NCBI RefSeq assembly: GCF_900110415.1
Contig: NZ_FODR01000006.1
Span: 248,001-312,000, forward strand
DNA: 64,000 nt
Source of the DNA: Mucilaginibacter sp. OK283
GTDB taxonomy: Bacteria; Bacteroidota; Bacteroidia; Sphingobacteriales; Sphingobacteriaceae
Direction of reading: 5' to 3'
The notes beneath the pieces are model-generated. The model worked only from the letters and a program-made list of their open reading frames with translations. It was not told the DNA's origin and did no database searches. The translations under genes and the position numbers were made by a program. Positions 25,369-34,111 of this stretch are shown here, one piece after another. Each line of letters opens with the position of its first letter. Positions within the stretch are counted from its first letter, which is position 1.

Positions 25369-25809
25369 ATGACTTTAGTAAAATTTAACAACGGATTAAA
25401 AAACAACGCGAGAGGCCCATTCTTTAACGATGTATTCGATTCAATTTTAAACGATTCGTTCCTTGGCGATAAACTGGTAGCCCGCATACCTGCCGTAAAC
25501 ATCAGCGAAACTGAAAATGAGTTCCAGGTTGAATTGGCTGTACCAGGCTTAAAGAAAGAAGACTTGAAGATCAGTTTGGATAAAAACGTATTAACCGTAG
25601 CAGCTGAAAAGAAAACTGAAAACGTTGAGGAAGGTAAAAAATTCAGCAAACGCGAATACAGCTACAACTCATTCAGCAGGTCGTTTACCTTACCCGAAAG
25701 TGCTGATCATTCAAAAATCGAAGCAGACTATACCGATGGTATCCTGACTTTGACCATTACCAAAAAAGAAGAAGCTAAATTTCAATCAAGAGAAATAGCT
25801 GTAAAATAA
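25369..25809 (+). CDS. Small heat shock protein, Hsp20/alpha-crystallin family
   Basis: A 146-residue ATP-independent holdase chaperone. The alpha-crystallin domain (about 38-135) contains VNISETENEFQVELAVPGLKKEDLKISLDKNVLTV and ends with ADYTDGILTLTITKKEE. It is a single gene with a terminator at 25847-25877. No CIRCE or other heat-shock operator is recognisable upstream. Confidence 0.93.
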   Translation: MTLVKFNNGLKNNARGPFFNDVFDSILNDSFLGDKLVARIPAVNISETENEFQVELAVPGLKKEDLKISLDKNVLTVAAEKKTENVEEGKKFSKREYSYNSFSRSFTLPESADHSKIEADYTDGILTLTITKKEEAKFQSREIAVK

Positions 25810-25846
25810 TTAAAGACTGTTTTCATAAAGTAGTTAGTTTGGTTTG

Positions 25847-25877
25847 AAGGCCGTTCCCGCAAGGGGCGGCCTTTTTT
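25847..25877 (+). terminator. Rho-independent terminator after hsp20
   Basis: AAGGCCGTTCCC and GGGGCGGCCTT pair around GCAA, followed by a run of Ts, 38 bases after the hsp20 stop. Confidence 0.88.
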
Positions 25878-26014
25878 GGCTTGAAAAGCTGCTTAAATTG
25901 GTGTTAGTTTTAATATTTTATTGTATTTTACGCTGTGTGATAGTCGCTGCGTACCTGCAAACGCGTACATGAAAAAGACTCGTCACCGCGTTATGCAATA
26001 AATATATTTTCAAC

Positions 26015-26908
26015 ATGATTAAAAAGCTACTTACCATTCTTTTAATTTCAATTACCGGTTTATCCTATGCCCAAAACAAAATTGTAGTTTTCCAATCCGA
26101 TTTTGGCGTAAAAGATGGCGCTGTCTCGGCCATGAAGGGCGTTGCTACCGGTGTTTCTGCCGATTTAAAACTTTATGATCTCACACACGAGATTCCTGCT
26201 TATAACATCTGGGAAGCATCATACCGTCTCTATCAAACTGTAAATTACTGGCCTGCAGGTACGGTATTTGTTTCGGTAGTGGATCCTGGGGTAGGTACCG
26301 CCCGTAAATCTGTTGTGCTCAAGACCAGAACGGGCCAATATATTGTTACGCCTGATAATGGCACATTAACGTTGATAGCTGAATCGCTGGGAATAGCCGA
26401 AATCAGGCAGATTGATGAGTCCCGCAATCGTCGTAAAGGGTCCGAAAAATCATACACTTTTCATGGCCGCGACGTATATGCCTACACCGCCGCACGCCTC
26501 GCGGCCGGTGTTATTACCTATGAGCAGGTAGGGCCCGAACTGCCTAAACAAGTGGTGAAAATTCCGTATCAAAAAGCAATATTGGAAGGCGGAACCCTGA
26601 AAGGTACCATTGATATCCTTGATATTCAATATGGCAACCTGTGGACAAATATAGGCGATGACTTGGTAAAACAACTGAACGTTAAAGTAGGAGATACCCT
26701 CCACCTGGTAATTTACCAAAATGGCGAAAAGAAATTTGAGGGTGATGCCCCATACAGCGATACCTTTGGCGAGGTAGCGAAAGGCAAGCCCCTGGCTTAT
26801 ATGAATAGCCTGATGCAATTATCTTTTGCCTTAAACCAGGGCAGTTTTGCCGACATTTATAAAATAGGCAGCGGAAGCGACTGGAGCGTGGTAGTGAGCA
26901 AGAAGTAG
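26015..26908 (+). CDS. Exported SAM hydroxide adenosyltransferase (DUF62 / SAM hydrolase)
   Basis: A 297-residue member of the fluorinase/chlorinase-like DUF62 family, whose common bacterial members split S-adenosylmethionine to adenosine and methionine using water. Family motifs are all present: VFQSDFGVKDGAVSAMKG, VVDPGVGTARKSVV, TPDNGTLT and the C-terminal YSDTFGEVAKGKPLAYMNS. Unusually, it begins with a clear Sec signal peptide (MIKKLLTILLISITGLSYAQ), placing it in the periplasm, where SAM is not expected. The start is well supported because no later ATG precedes the core. A hairpin terminator follows at 26961-27006. Confidence 0.88.
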   Translation: MIKKLLTILLISITGLSYAQNKIVVFQSDFGVKDGAVSAMKGVATGVSADLKLYDLTHEIPAYNIWEASYRLYQTVNYWPAGTVFVSVVDPGVGTARKSVVLKTRTGQYIVTPDNGTLTLIAESLGIAEIRQIDESRNRRKGSEKSYTFHGRDVYAYTAARLAAGVITYEQVGPELPKQVVKIPYQKAILEGGTLKGTIDILDIQYGNLWTNIGDDLVKQLNVKVGDTLHLVIYQNGEKKFEGDAPYSDTFGEVAKGKPLAYMNSLMQLSFALNQGSFADIYKIGSGSDWSVVVSKK

Positions 26909-26960
26909 TAGTGAGTGGTCAGTTGTGAGTGGTGTGTTGGGCTCTCGAGTAGTTTTTTTC

Positions 26961-27006
26961 AATAAACACAAATGGCGTATCGAAAGATGCGCCATTTGTG
27001 TTTATT
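26961..27006. terminator. 20-bp bidirectional hairpin terminator
   Basis: AATAAACACAAATGGCGTAT and its complement (one G-T pair) flank a CGAAAG loop. It lies between convergent genes and is flanked by facing arms of a CCACTGA-type heptamer repeat. Confidence 0.85.
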
Positions 27007-27007
27007 T

Positions 27008-27105
27008 CCACTGACCACTGACCACTGACCACTGACCACTGACCACTGACCACTGACCACTGACCACTGACCACTGACCACTGACCACTGACCACTGACC
27101 ACTAC
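27008..27105. repeat. Tandem heptamer array (CCACTGA)13
   Basis: Thirteen perfect CCACTGA units (27008-27098) and one partial unit that overlaps the TAG stop of the desaturase gene. The other side of the terminator hairpin (26909-26940, AGTGAGTGGTCAGTTGTGAGTGG) carries degenerate complementary units. There are no spacers, so this is not CRISPR. Confidence 0.92.
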
Positions 27106-28112
27106 GCCATCTCCCGGCTTCGCTTCATTTCTTCGGCCATTTTTATTCCTTGCTTTCTCACCTGTTCTGTTCGTACGTAACGTTTATCCGCGCCTAAATT
27201 GGGCTTGGTAATAAAATCATAAAACATTCGCGTCCAGGAGTGGGTCGAATCCAGGTGCTGGTAAAACTCTTTGGTAATTTTATAATACTTAGGCAAAAAA
27301 CGGCCCGGTATGTTCATAATATCGTGGTGTTCATTATGGTAGCCTACATTAAAACAAACCCAGTTGAGCCAGCCATAGTACGAATTGGTTTCCTGTCCTT
27401 CTTCAAATATAAAATGCTCATGAATAAAATGCCCGGCTGCGGGATGCAGGCTGAATCCCCATAAGGTGGATAGGAAGAGGTAGATAATGGCAATTTTCCC
27501 TAAAAACACAAATATCAATACATCGGTAATAATCAGCGTAACGATGTTGGCCCATTCCCATTTGGTTGGCCTGGTATCAAATCCCCTTACCAAAAACAGG
27601 AAGAATATGTAAAAAAACAGCCAGATGAATTTCCGGATCCCCGATTTGCCTACCATTTTCACTTCCCAATGGCTCGGGAAATCATTATCAACATGCTCGA
27701 TGCCCAGGTGGGAGTGATGCTTCATATGGTGTGTACGAAAGGCGATAGCGCCCGGCACCAAAACCGGGATATTGGCAAATATGGCCAGTGCCTTATTTTG
27801 TGCAGGCGTTTTCAGCATCAGGTTATGTGCCATTTCGTGTACGGCCATGGCCGACCAATGGTTCATCGTGCCGCCCACCACGTATGATAGCAGGATAATT
27901 TGCCACCAATATGTTCCAAACGAAGGAAACCATATACTAACACCCCATGCAAAACTAATTTGCCCTGACACAATAAAAAAGGTAAGCACTGCCGCCCAGG
28001 GATCGTAGCCCATTAATTGTTTTACTTCCGGGTGTTTTTTTAATACTTCTATCCGGCGCAAAAAATGTATATCCGGCGTTTCAATTGGTTCAAAAGGAGT
28101 ATCGGTTTTCAT
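27102..28112 (-). CDS. Fatty-acid desaturase-superfamily protein, sphingolipid delta-4-desaturase-like
   Basis: A 336-residue polytopic membrane di-iron enzyme. The three histidine boxes are HEMAH (92-96), HHMKHH (128-133) and HNEHH (259-263). The tail (GYHNEHHDIMNIPGRFLPKYYKITKEFYQHLDSTHSW) closely matches eukaryotic dihydroceramide desaturase (DEGS1) in order and spacing. If it acts on sphinganine-based lipids it would introduce the 4,5-double bond; this fits a bacterial group known to make sphingolipids, but the substrate is inference. No serine palmitoyltransferase is nearby. The stop codon lies in a CCACTGA repeat. Confidence 0.85.
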   Translation of the reverse strand: MKTDTPFEPIETPDIHFLRRIEVLKKHPEVKQLMGYDPWAAVLTFFIVSGQISFAWGVSIWFPSFGTYWWQIILLSYVVGGTMNHWSAMAVHEMAHNLMLKTPAQNKALAIFANIPVLVPGAIAFRTHHMKHHSHLGIEHVDNDFPSHWEVKMVGKSGIRKFIWLFFYIFFLFLVRGFDTRPTKWEWANIVTLIITDVLIFVFLGKIAIIYLFLSTLWGFSLHPAAGHFIHEHFIFEEGQETNSYYGWLNWVCFNVGYHNEHHDIMNIPGRFLPKYYKITKEFYQHLDSTHSWTRMFYDFITKPNLGADKRYVRTEQVRKQGIKMAEEMKRSREMA

Positions 28113-28432
28113 GTTGATGTGTTTTAGGATTATTGCTAAATAACATAATCAGCTTTAAATTACTCCCGGTAGTTGTACGTATTTAGCTGCGTAGAATTAC
28201 TTAAATATTAATAAAAACACTGCGATTAATCCGAAATAAACATTGGGGTAATATACAAGGCGTCTTAACTTAATAATACTTATCCAGGCAATTTCCCGTT
28301 CTAACTGGCAGTTAAGGATCATGCGCATGCCAAACAAATTGTCATTTAAATCCTTTTTTTAATAATGCCGTATGGGCATTAAAGCCATGTGGCAAATATT
28401 TTTTTATGTTTACCGAAAAATCAAAACCAACT
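28113..28432. other. Divergent intergenic region, no gene seen
   Basis: About 320 A/T-rich bases between the desaturase and the OmpA-like gene. A short dyad AATGCC/GGGCATT lies at 28364-28380. A TATGTTTA -7-like box (28405-28412) lies 20 bases before the OmpA start. No RNA gene or terminator is recognised. Confidence 0.4.
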
Positions 28433-28966
28433 ATGAAGTTTTTAAAAGCCCCTTTATTTTTATCGCTTATTGCTTTAGTAGCCGTCACTTTTCCTGCTTG
28501 TAAAGCCAAGAAATTAGCCGAAAAACCTGCTCCTGTTGAAACCGAGAAAATGTACGCGCCGGCACCGAAGCCAACCCCGCCGCCTGCTGCTGCACCTGCG
28601 CCAACCCCGCCGCCTGCACCTGCTAAGCCAAATTATAATTTTACCAATATCCAGTTTGAATTTAATTCGGCAGTGTTAAAAACCGCGTCATACCAGGCGC
28701 TTGACCAGGCTGTTATAGAAATGAAGAAAGATCCATCGGCAAAATTCGTTTTAAATGGAAATTCATCTGCCGAAGGTACCGACGAACGTAATATGGAATT
28801 ATCTGTTCAGCGTGCCAACTCGGTTAAAACCTACCTGGCAAATAGCGGCATCAGTGCAGATAACTTAACAGTTAAGGGCTATGGCGAAAGCAAACCCATT
28901 GCCGATAACACAACCGAAGAAGGCCGTGTTTTGAACCGCAGGGTGGAGATTAAGCTTGTGCAATAG
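28433..28966 (+). CDS. OmpA-family peptidoglycan-associated lipoprotein (Pal-like)
   Basis: A 177-residue lipoprotein: signal MKFLKAPLFLSLIALVAVTFPAC (Cys23), a proline/alanine-rich linker (APAPKPTPPPAAAPAPTPPP) and a C-terminal OmpA domain (NIQFEFNSAVLK ... NGNSSAEGTDERNMELSVQRANSVKTYL ... GYGESKPIADNTTEEGRVLNRRVEIKL). It should tether the outer membrane to peptidoglycan. No Tol genes are adjacent. The start at 28406 would add a non-signal MFTEKSKPT and is rejected. Confidence 0.92.
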   Translation: MKFLKAPLFLSLIALVAVTFPACKAKKLAEKPAPVETEKMYAPAPKPTPPPAAAPAPTPPPAPAKPNYNFTNIQFEFNSAVLKTASYQALDQAVIEMKKDPSAKFVLNGNSSAEGTDERNMELSVQRANSVKTYLANSGISADNLTVKGYGESKPIADNTTEEGRVLNRRVEIKLVQ

Positions 28967-29046
28967 TTCGAAGTCTTGAGTTCTAAGTCTGAAGTCTGAA
29001 ATGTCATTTTTAACTTAAGACTTCAGAGTTAGGACTCAAGACTTAA
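28966..29046. repeat. Heptamer repeat hairpin (GTCTKRA)n after the OmpA gene
   Basis: Starting on the G of the TAG stop, GTTCGAA, GTCTTGA, GTTCTAA, GTCTGAA and GTCTGAA run in tandem. The facing arm 29015-29046 reads GTCTTGA, GTCCTAA, CTCTGAA, GTCTTAA on the other strand. Confidence 0.7.
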
Positions 29047-29072
29047 CACACGGGCAACCATTACGCGCCTGG

Positions 29073-29114
29073 TGCCGTAATGATAAAGTACTAAAATACT
29101 TTATCATTACGGCA
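29073..29114. promoter_or_regulatory. Perfect 18-bp palindrome directly before the ABC exporter start
   Basis: TGCCGTAATGATAAAGTA and its exact complement flank a 6-base CTAAAA loop. The hairpin ends two bases before the TTG start codon. It may terminate readthrough from the OmpA gene or control access to the start; the short T run after it (TTTT, broken by GA) is compatible with the first. Confidence 0.7.
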
Positions 29115-29116
29115 TT

Positions 29117-30793
29117 TTGAAACACGTTTTTAAGGGAATTCTTTCGCTGCTTAGCGTAACCGAAAAAAACAGGTTGTACAGGCTTATCCTGCTCGATCTG
29201 CTTATCAGCGTACTGGATATTGCCTTTTTAGGGGCATTGCTTATCATCATAGGGCTTTATACCTCGGGCACGCCTGTTCAACATCATTTATTACAGCTTA
29301 ACTGGCTTAAACAGCAATCTATACTGCCAATCGGTTTATTTATGCTGCTGTATTGCGGCAAAAACTGGCTGGGCTACCTGATTACCCGATTTCAGCATCA
29401 TTTTTTTTACGGAGTAGCGTCGCGATTGTCGAAAAGGAATATCCTTCACTACCTGAAAGATGATTATATCAAATTTATTAATGTCGATTCATCTGTACAC
29501 ATCCGCCAGGTAAGTCAGCAGCCTATCGAATTTAGCCATTACATCCTCAATAATGTACAGCAAATTATATCGCAAAGCCTGCTCATTTCATTTACCATCG
29601 GCGCTATATTGATTTACCAGCCATTGCTGTTTTTTTTATTGCTGCTGGTGCTGTTACCGCCCATAATTATCCTGGCGTATTTTATCAAACGGAAATCGAA
29701 ACAGGTGCGCGAACAAACAAAAATAACGAGCGAAAAAAGTATCCAGTATCTACAGGAGTCGTTAGCCGGGTTTATAGAAGGAAACATTTATGATAAGCGC
29801 ACTTTCCTGGCCGATAGGTACGCAGGTTACCAGGAGCAGCTTAATAACAATATTGCGGCCCAACAAACGTTGCAGGGGCTGCCTGCAAGATTGGTAGAGA
29901 TTTTTGCCATTTTTGGTTTTTTTATCCTGGTGCTGGTTAACAAATGGGCGGCACGTGGGGCAGTGGTTGATGTGCTTACTATTGGCGTTTTTATTACAGC
30001 TGCCTACAAAATCATCCCCGGTATTATCAAAATCCTGAACAGTATGGGGCAAATAAAAACCTATGAATTTACCCTGAATGATTTACTTGCTGTAAAAGAA
30101 CCCGACGCGTTGCAAAAAGCAGGCACACTTAATATTGTTGAACCCATTGGCTCTATCCGTTTTCACAACGTCTGTTTTAGTTATGTAGACCAACCGGTAG
30201 TGGCCGGCATTAGCTTCGATGTTTACGCAGGCGATTTTGTTGGCTTATCGGCAGCCTCGGGCAGTGGCAAAACAACCATCATTAATTTATTGCTTGGTTT
30301 TTTGACGCCTCAGTCGGGTTATATTTATATAGATGGGAAACAAACTGATACCCATAAAAGACAGCAGTACTGGAAAAAAATAGCTTATGTAAAACAACAG
30401 AACTATTTTATTCACGATACCATCCTTAAAAACATTACGCTTACTGATGATCAGGAATATGATACCGCGAAACTGGAGGAGGCCATATCCTTTTGCGGAC
30501 TTGCCCCCTTGCTAGCCGGCTATCCCGAAGGCATAAATAAAATAGTGCGCGAAAATGGCAAAAACCTGAGCGGCGGACAAAGGCAACGCATAGCCCTGGC
30601 AAGGGCCTTGTACCACGATTTTGATGTGCTGATCATGGACGAACCGTTTGGCGAAATGGACCAACAGGCAGAGGAGGCTATACTTACCCAACTAAAGCAG
30701 TTAACAGCCCAGGGCAAGATCATATTTTTTATAACACACAACATTGCAAGCCTGAGCCATTGCAACAAAATAATCCCTTTAATAAATGAGTAA
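29117..30793 (+). CDS. ABC exporter (permease fused to ATPase), glycan or lipid flippase type
   Basis: A 558-residue half-transporter: six membrane helices (about 20-300) followed by an ATPase with Walker A SAASGSGKTT, signature LSGGQRQRIALARAL, Walker B VLIMDEPFGEMD and H-loop ITHN. The start codon is TTG, with no in-frame ATG for over 70 codons and an in-frame stop upstream inside the palindrome. It overlaps the following GT4 gene by 8 bases, so it probably exports or flips a lipid-linked glycan made by that enzyme (inference), in the manner of PglK or MsbA-like transporters. Confidence 0.88.
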   Translation: MKHVFKGILSLLSVTEKNRLYRLILLDLLISVLDIAFLGALLIIIGLYTSGTPVQHHLLQLNWLKQQSILPIGLFMLLYCGKNWLGYLITRFQHHFFYGVASRLSKRNILHYLKDDYIKFINVDSSVHIRQVSQQPIEFSHYILNNVQQIISQSLLISFTIGAILIYQPLLFFLLLLVLLPPIIILAYFIKRKSKQVREQTKITSEKSIQYLQESLAGFIEGNIYDKRTFLADRYAGYQEQLNNNIAAQQTLQGLPARLVEIFAIFGFFILVLVNKWAARGAVVDVLTIGVFITAAYKIIPGIIKILNSMGQIKTYEFTLNDLLAVKEPDALQKAGTLNIVEPIGSIRFHNVCFSYVDQPVVAGISFDVYAGDFVGLSAASGSGKTTIINLLLGFLTPQSGYIYIDGKQTDTHKRQQYWKKIAYVKQQNYFIHDTILKNITLTDDQEYDTAKLEEAISFCGLAPLLAGYPEGINKIVRENGKNLSGGQRQRIALARALYHDFDVLIMDEPFGEMDQQAEEAILTQLKQLTAQGKIIFFITHNIASLSHCNKIIPLINE

Positions 30794-31841
30794 GCCTGAA
30801 GCATTGGTCATATTAACGCCGGGTTTCCCTGCCAACGTTAACGATACCATCTGGGTACCGCCTATGCAGGGTTTTGTCAGGACTTTAAAACAGCATAATC
30901 CAAACATGCATATCGTTGTTATCAGTTTTCAGTACCCTAATACAGCTTCAACATATAACTGGTGCGGAGTCGAAGTTATAGCCATTGCGGGCAGGGGCAG
31001 GGGGCAGGTATTCAGGTTAATAACCTGGCAACGGGTATGGCAAAACTTAAAAAAGCTTCATGCCAGTTACAAACTTATTGGTTTATTAAGCTTTTGGATG
31101 GGGGAGTGTTCCTTTATGGGCAACCGCTTTGCAAAAAAATACGGTTTGCCGCATTATGCATGGCTGCTCGGGCAGGATGCGAAAGCCGGTAATGATTATG
31201 TTAACAGGATAAAACCCGACGGCAGTTCAGTAATCGCGATATCAGATTTTGTGGCAAAAGAGTTCAGGTTAAATTATGGCATTCAACCGGCGCATGTTAT
31301 CCCTACAGGTATCGATGTAACGCTTTTTGGCGCCGGTGCAGCCCATCGCGACATCGATATTATGGGTGCAGGTTCGCTTATTCCGCTTAAGCAATATGAT
31401 CTTTTTGTAAAAGTGATCAAAAGCCTGGTTACCGAATTTCCGGGATTAAAAACGGTGATATGTGGCAACGGCCCCGAAATGGATAATTTGAAAAAACAAA
31501 TAAGCAGGCTTGGGCTGGAGAATAACATCGAACTAAAAGGCGAGTTGCCACACCCGGAAGTATTGGCCATGATGCAACGTTCCAAAATATTTTTACATAC
31601 ATCACGCTATGAAGGTTACAGCACCGTTTTAAGCGAGGCTTTATACGCGGGCTGCCAGGTGTTGAGCCTGGTTAATGGAATGAATACAAGGCCATCTCAG
31701 CACCTCGTACCCGATAATGTCGAAGACTTACCGCTTATTATTAAAAAACTGTTAAACGATAAAGAATTAAAGCACGAACCTGTGCTAATTTACACCACCG
31801 AAACAATAGCGGCCCGCATTACCAGCTTATTTATCCATTAA
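30786..31841 (+). CDS. Glycosyltransferase family 4
   Basis: A 351-residue GT-B fold glycosyltransferase. The N-terminal domain begins EALVILTPGFPANVNDTIWVPP; the C-terminal nucleotide-sugar domain contains PTGIDVTLF, VICGNGPEMDNLK and the EX7E motif EGYSTVLSEAL. It overlaps the ABC exporter by 8 bases (translational coupling) and its 3' end overlaps the convergent GT4 gene by 15 bases. Donor and acceptor sugars are unknown. Confidence 0.88.
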   Translation: MSKPEALVILTPGFPANVNDTIWVPPMQGFVRTLKQHNPNMHIVVISFQYPNTASTYNWCGVEVIAIAGRGRGQVFRLITWQRVWQNLKKLHASYKLIGLLSFWMGECSFMGNRFAKKYGLPHYAWLLGQDAKAGNDYVNRIKPDGSSVIAISDFVAKEFRLNYGIQPAHVIPTGIDVTLFGAGAAHRDIDIMGAGSLIPLKQYDLFVKVIKSLVTEFPGLKTVICGNGPEMDNLKKQISRLGLENNIELKGELPHPEVLAMMQRSKIFLHTSRYEGYSTVLSEALYAGCQVLSLVNGMNTRPSQHLVPDNVEDLPLIIKKLLNDKELKHEPVLIYTTETIAARITSLFIH

Positions 31842-32939
31842 TTGATGACAAATATCAACCAGGTCGTCGGCTATGGTTTTAAAGCTTAGCCTTTGGGTAA
31901 AATGGCTTAAAACAGCTGCCGAGAGCTCTTGCAAATCTACCCCCTCAAGCCCCTTAAGGGTTTCGCCTAATGCCCCGGCATTCCCCGGTGGATATAAAAA
32001 TCCATATTGGCCATTTAAGGTGATTTTTTTATACGATGGGATGGTGGTAACAACAGGGATGCAGCCGCAGGCCATAGCTTCTAACAAGGCGTAGCCGCTG
32101 CCTTCTTTATGACTGCCCGATATATAATAATCTGCTGCGCTAAACCAGTAAGGCAAGTCGGTATTAGCTACCTGACCCACTAAAGTGACCGAATTTGATA
32201 GCAGGGCAGAAGATGTTATTAACTGCTTTATATCATTTAACAGTGCATCGGTTTGGTAAATCATGTACAACTTTGCAGCGGGATTAACGTGCAGGTAATC
32301 ATGAAAACCGTTCAAAACGGTTAAAGGGTCTTTATTTTTATTCAGGTGACCCACCCAAATGAAGTTTGCTTTACCGGCAATGCCGGTATGTTGTTTTGCC
32401 AGGGCTTTATCAATAGGTTTAAAAACGGTAGAAGCTTCTAATAATTCAAATATCCGGGCATCAGGTTTAATAATGTTCTTTTTTTTCCAGGCATCCGCAT
32501 TGCCGGCCGAAGTGAAAAGGAAGGCATCTGTCATATTGCAGGCTATCTTTTGCAGCCGGCCTTTTAAGCCATCCGAGGGTAATTCGCCATGATGCTGTAT
32601 AACCAGTTTGAACTTGTTGCCACAAAACAATTTTAAAAACATTACTTGTAAAGGGAATACCAGGCCTTGTACCAGCACAATATCAGGCTTTAATTTCCAG
32701 ATAAGAACATGGGTTTTTATAGTGAGAGACCAGAACCTGTTGCGGCCTTTAAAAAAATAATAGGGTACGCCGTTCATTACAATATCCTGTTCAAATGTTG
32801 TATGCTTTACGAAAGCAAAATCAAGCCTGTCCTTAAGGTATATAGCAAAGGTGAGCGCCGGGGCATGGTTTTCTGTTACCTGCTGCGGGCGGGTATAATT
32901 TAGATGGGAATAATAAACAAGATCGATCAGCTTTATCAA
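31827..32939 (-). CDS. Glycosyltransferase family 4
   Basis: A 370-residue GT-B enzyme. The acceptor-side domain includes VLVQGLVFPLQVMFLK and IQHHGELPSDG; the donor side has FIWVGHLNKNKDPLTVL and the EX7E motif EGSGYALLEAMACG. It is the last gene of the minus-strand block methyltransferase, amidohydrolase, GT4, with two bases between it and the amidohydrolase start, so it belongs to that unit and not to the convergent ABC/GT4 pair. Confidence 0.87.
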   Translation of the reverse strand: MIKLIDLVYYSHLNYTRPQQVTENHAPALTFAIYLKDRLDFAFVKHTTFEQDIVMNGVPYYFFKGRNRFWSLTIKTHVLIWKLKPDIVLVQGLVFPLQVMFLKLFCGNKFKLVIQHHGELPSDGLKGRLQKIACNMTDAFLFTSAGNADAWKKKNIIKPDARIFELLEASTVFKPIDKALAKQHTGIAGKANFIWVGHLNKNKDPLTVLNGFHDYLHVNPAAKLYMIYQTDALLNDIKQLITSSALLSNSVTLVGQVANTDLPYWFSAADYYISGSHKEGSGYALLEAMACGCIPVVTTIPSYKKITLNGQYGFLYPPGNAGALGETLKGLEGVDLQELSAAVLSHFTQRLSFKTIADDLVDICHQLMDK

Positions 32940-32941
32940 TT

Positions 32942-34111
32942 TCAGATAATTTGATGTTGTATAAAGGTAACCGGGAAAACAACACCTGGCAAATACGATT
33001 GAATGGAGGCCATCAACTCCCCGATATTTCCTTCGACATATTTATAGGACTCACCCACCTTTATCAAACTGAACGATTTTCCTTTTAATGCACCGGCCAG
33101 CACAGGCAACAGTTCCTGGTCAAACAACCTGATGTTCCCTTTCTGGATCACTATTTGGATGTTTGTTGGCCGTGTAGCAAAAAAGGCGTCATAACGGCCA
33201 GCGCCATGGTTTGCTTTCGCGATAACCAGGTCGGCCTGCCTGCTGGCAGCAATTTCGCCGGTATTAATTGCCCATGTTTTTGCTGCAGTTTTATTGAGCG
33301 ATTGGTATAGTTCCTCGTCGGTAAGCATCCCTATGCTACGGGCCATACTAACGTGGTCCCACATATTCCAGTTACCTGTAAGGGTGGAATCTGACCCGAA
33401 AAGAATATCAGCAAACGCTTTTAGTTTATGTATATCTGCCGTTTTGTTCAATAGGTAAAAGTTCGATTCGGGGCACCAAACAATGGCCTTAAAATAAGGG
33501 GCCTGTTCTTTGCTCATAGCTACAGCGTGAACGCCAACCAAAGCACGTCCTAATTTATTCCAGCTAATCAGTTCATCTATTTCGCGGGTGGCCAGTTCAT
33601 CTGTCCCTTCACCCGTATGGATAACTACCGGTAGTTTGCGTTTTAATGGATTGTTGAGCCTAAGCTTCCAAAATTTTTCGAGCGCTGCGGAGTGCAGGTC
33701 ATGCGTTTCCTCAAATATGTTAATCAGGGCATTATCAACATGTACTTGTTGCCCGTGATTTACAACGGTAGTAACGCCGCACAGTAAATTTTTATAGATT
33801 CCCCAAAGTATACGCTGGTGTCGGGGGATATTGAGCACCGCAGCAATTTCGGCTTTAAACTCCTGGTGAATATGTGCTCCCCATTCAATATAGTTATTAT
33901 AAATGTGATTGCCCAGTTGCGGGAAGAGGTCAAAATCAAGATGATCGTGCGAGTTAATCAGGCCGGGTAAAATGATGGAGTTTTCAAAATACAGCGATAG
34001 CTGATCATCGGCGTTTATCATCGATAAACTAACCTGATCAATCTTTTCGCCTTCAATTTTGATATCAACTGCCCGCCCGCCATCAGCCGGTTTTACATTC
34101 CTCAGTATCAT
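32942..34111 (-). CDS. Amidohydrolase-superfamily protein
   Basis: A 389-residue metal hydrolase of the chlorohydrolase/cytosine-deaminase-like branch. A small beta-sandwich at the start (MILRNVKPADGGRAVDIKIEGEKI) precedes the barrel with metal ligands HDH in LPGLINSHDHLDFD, His in VIHTGEG, His in LVGVHAVA and Asp in FGSDSTLTG. These enzymes deaminate, deamidate or dehalogenate small rings. Finding one directly next to a methyltransferase and GT4 in a glycan region is odd; a deaminated or deacetylated small-molecule precursor is one possibility. There is no gap to the methyltransferase upstream. Confidence 0.85.
   Translation of the reverse strand: MILRNVKPADGGRAVDIKIEGEKIDQVSLSMINADDQLSLYFENSIILPGLINSHDHLDFDLFPQLGNHIYNNYIEWGAHIHQEFKAEIAAVLNIPRHQRILWGIYKNLLCGVTTVVNHGQQVHVDNALINIFEETHDLHSAALEKFWKLRLNNPLKRKLPVVIHTGEGTDELATREIDELISWNKLGRALVGVHAVAMSKEQAPYFKAIVWCPESNFYLLNKTADIHKLKAFADILFGSDSTLTGNWNMWDHVSMARSIGMLTDEELYQSLNKTAAKTWAINTGEIAASRQADLVIAKANHGAGRYDAFFATRPTNIQIVIQKGNIRLFDQELLPVLAGALKGKSFSLIKVGESYKYVEGNIGELMASIQSYLPGVVFPVTFIQHQII

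Noticed and set aside
27008-27105. CCACTGA array considered as CRISPR
   Set aside because: The units are 7 bases long and contiguous with no spacers; no cas genes are in the window.
28364-28380. AATGCC/GGGCATT hairpin as a terminator
   Set aside because: The T run lies on the wrong side for the plus strand, and no gene ends nearby on the minus strand.
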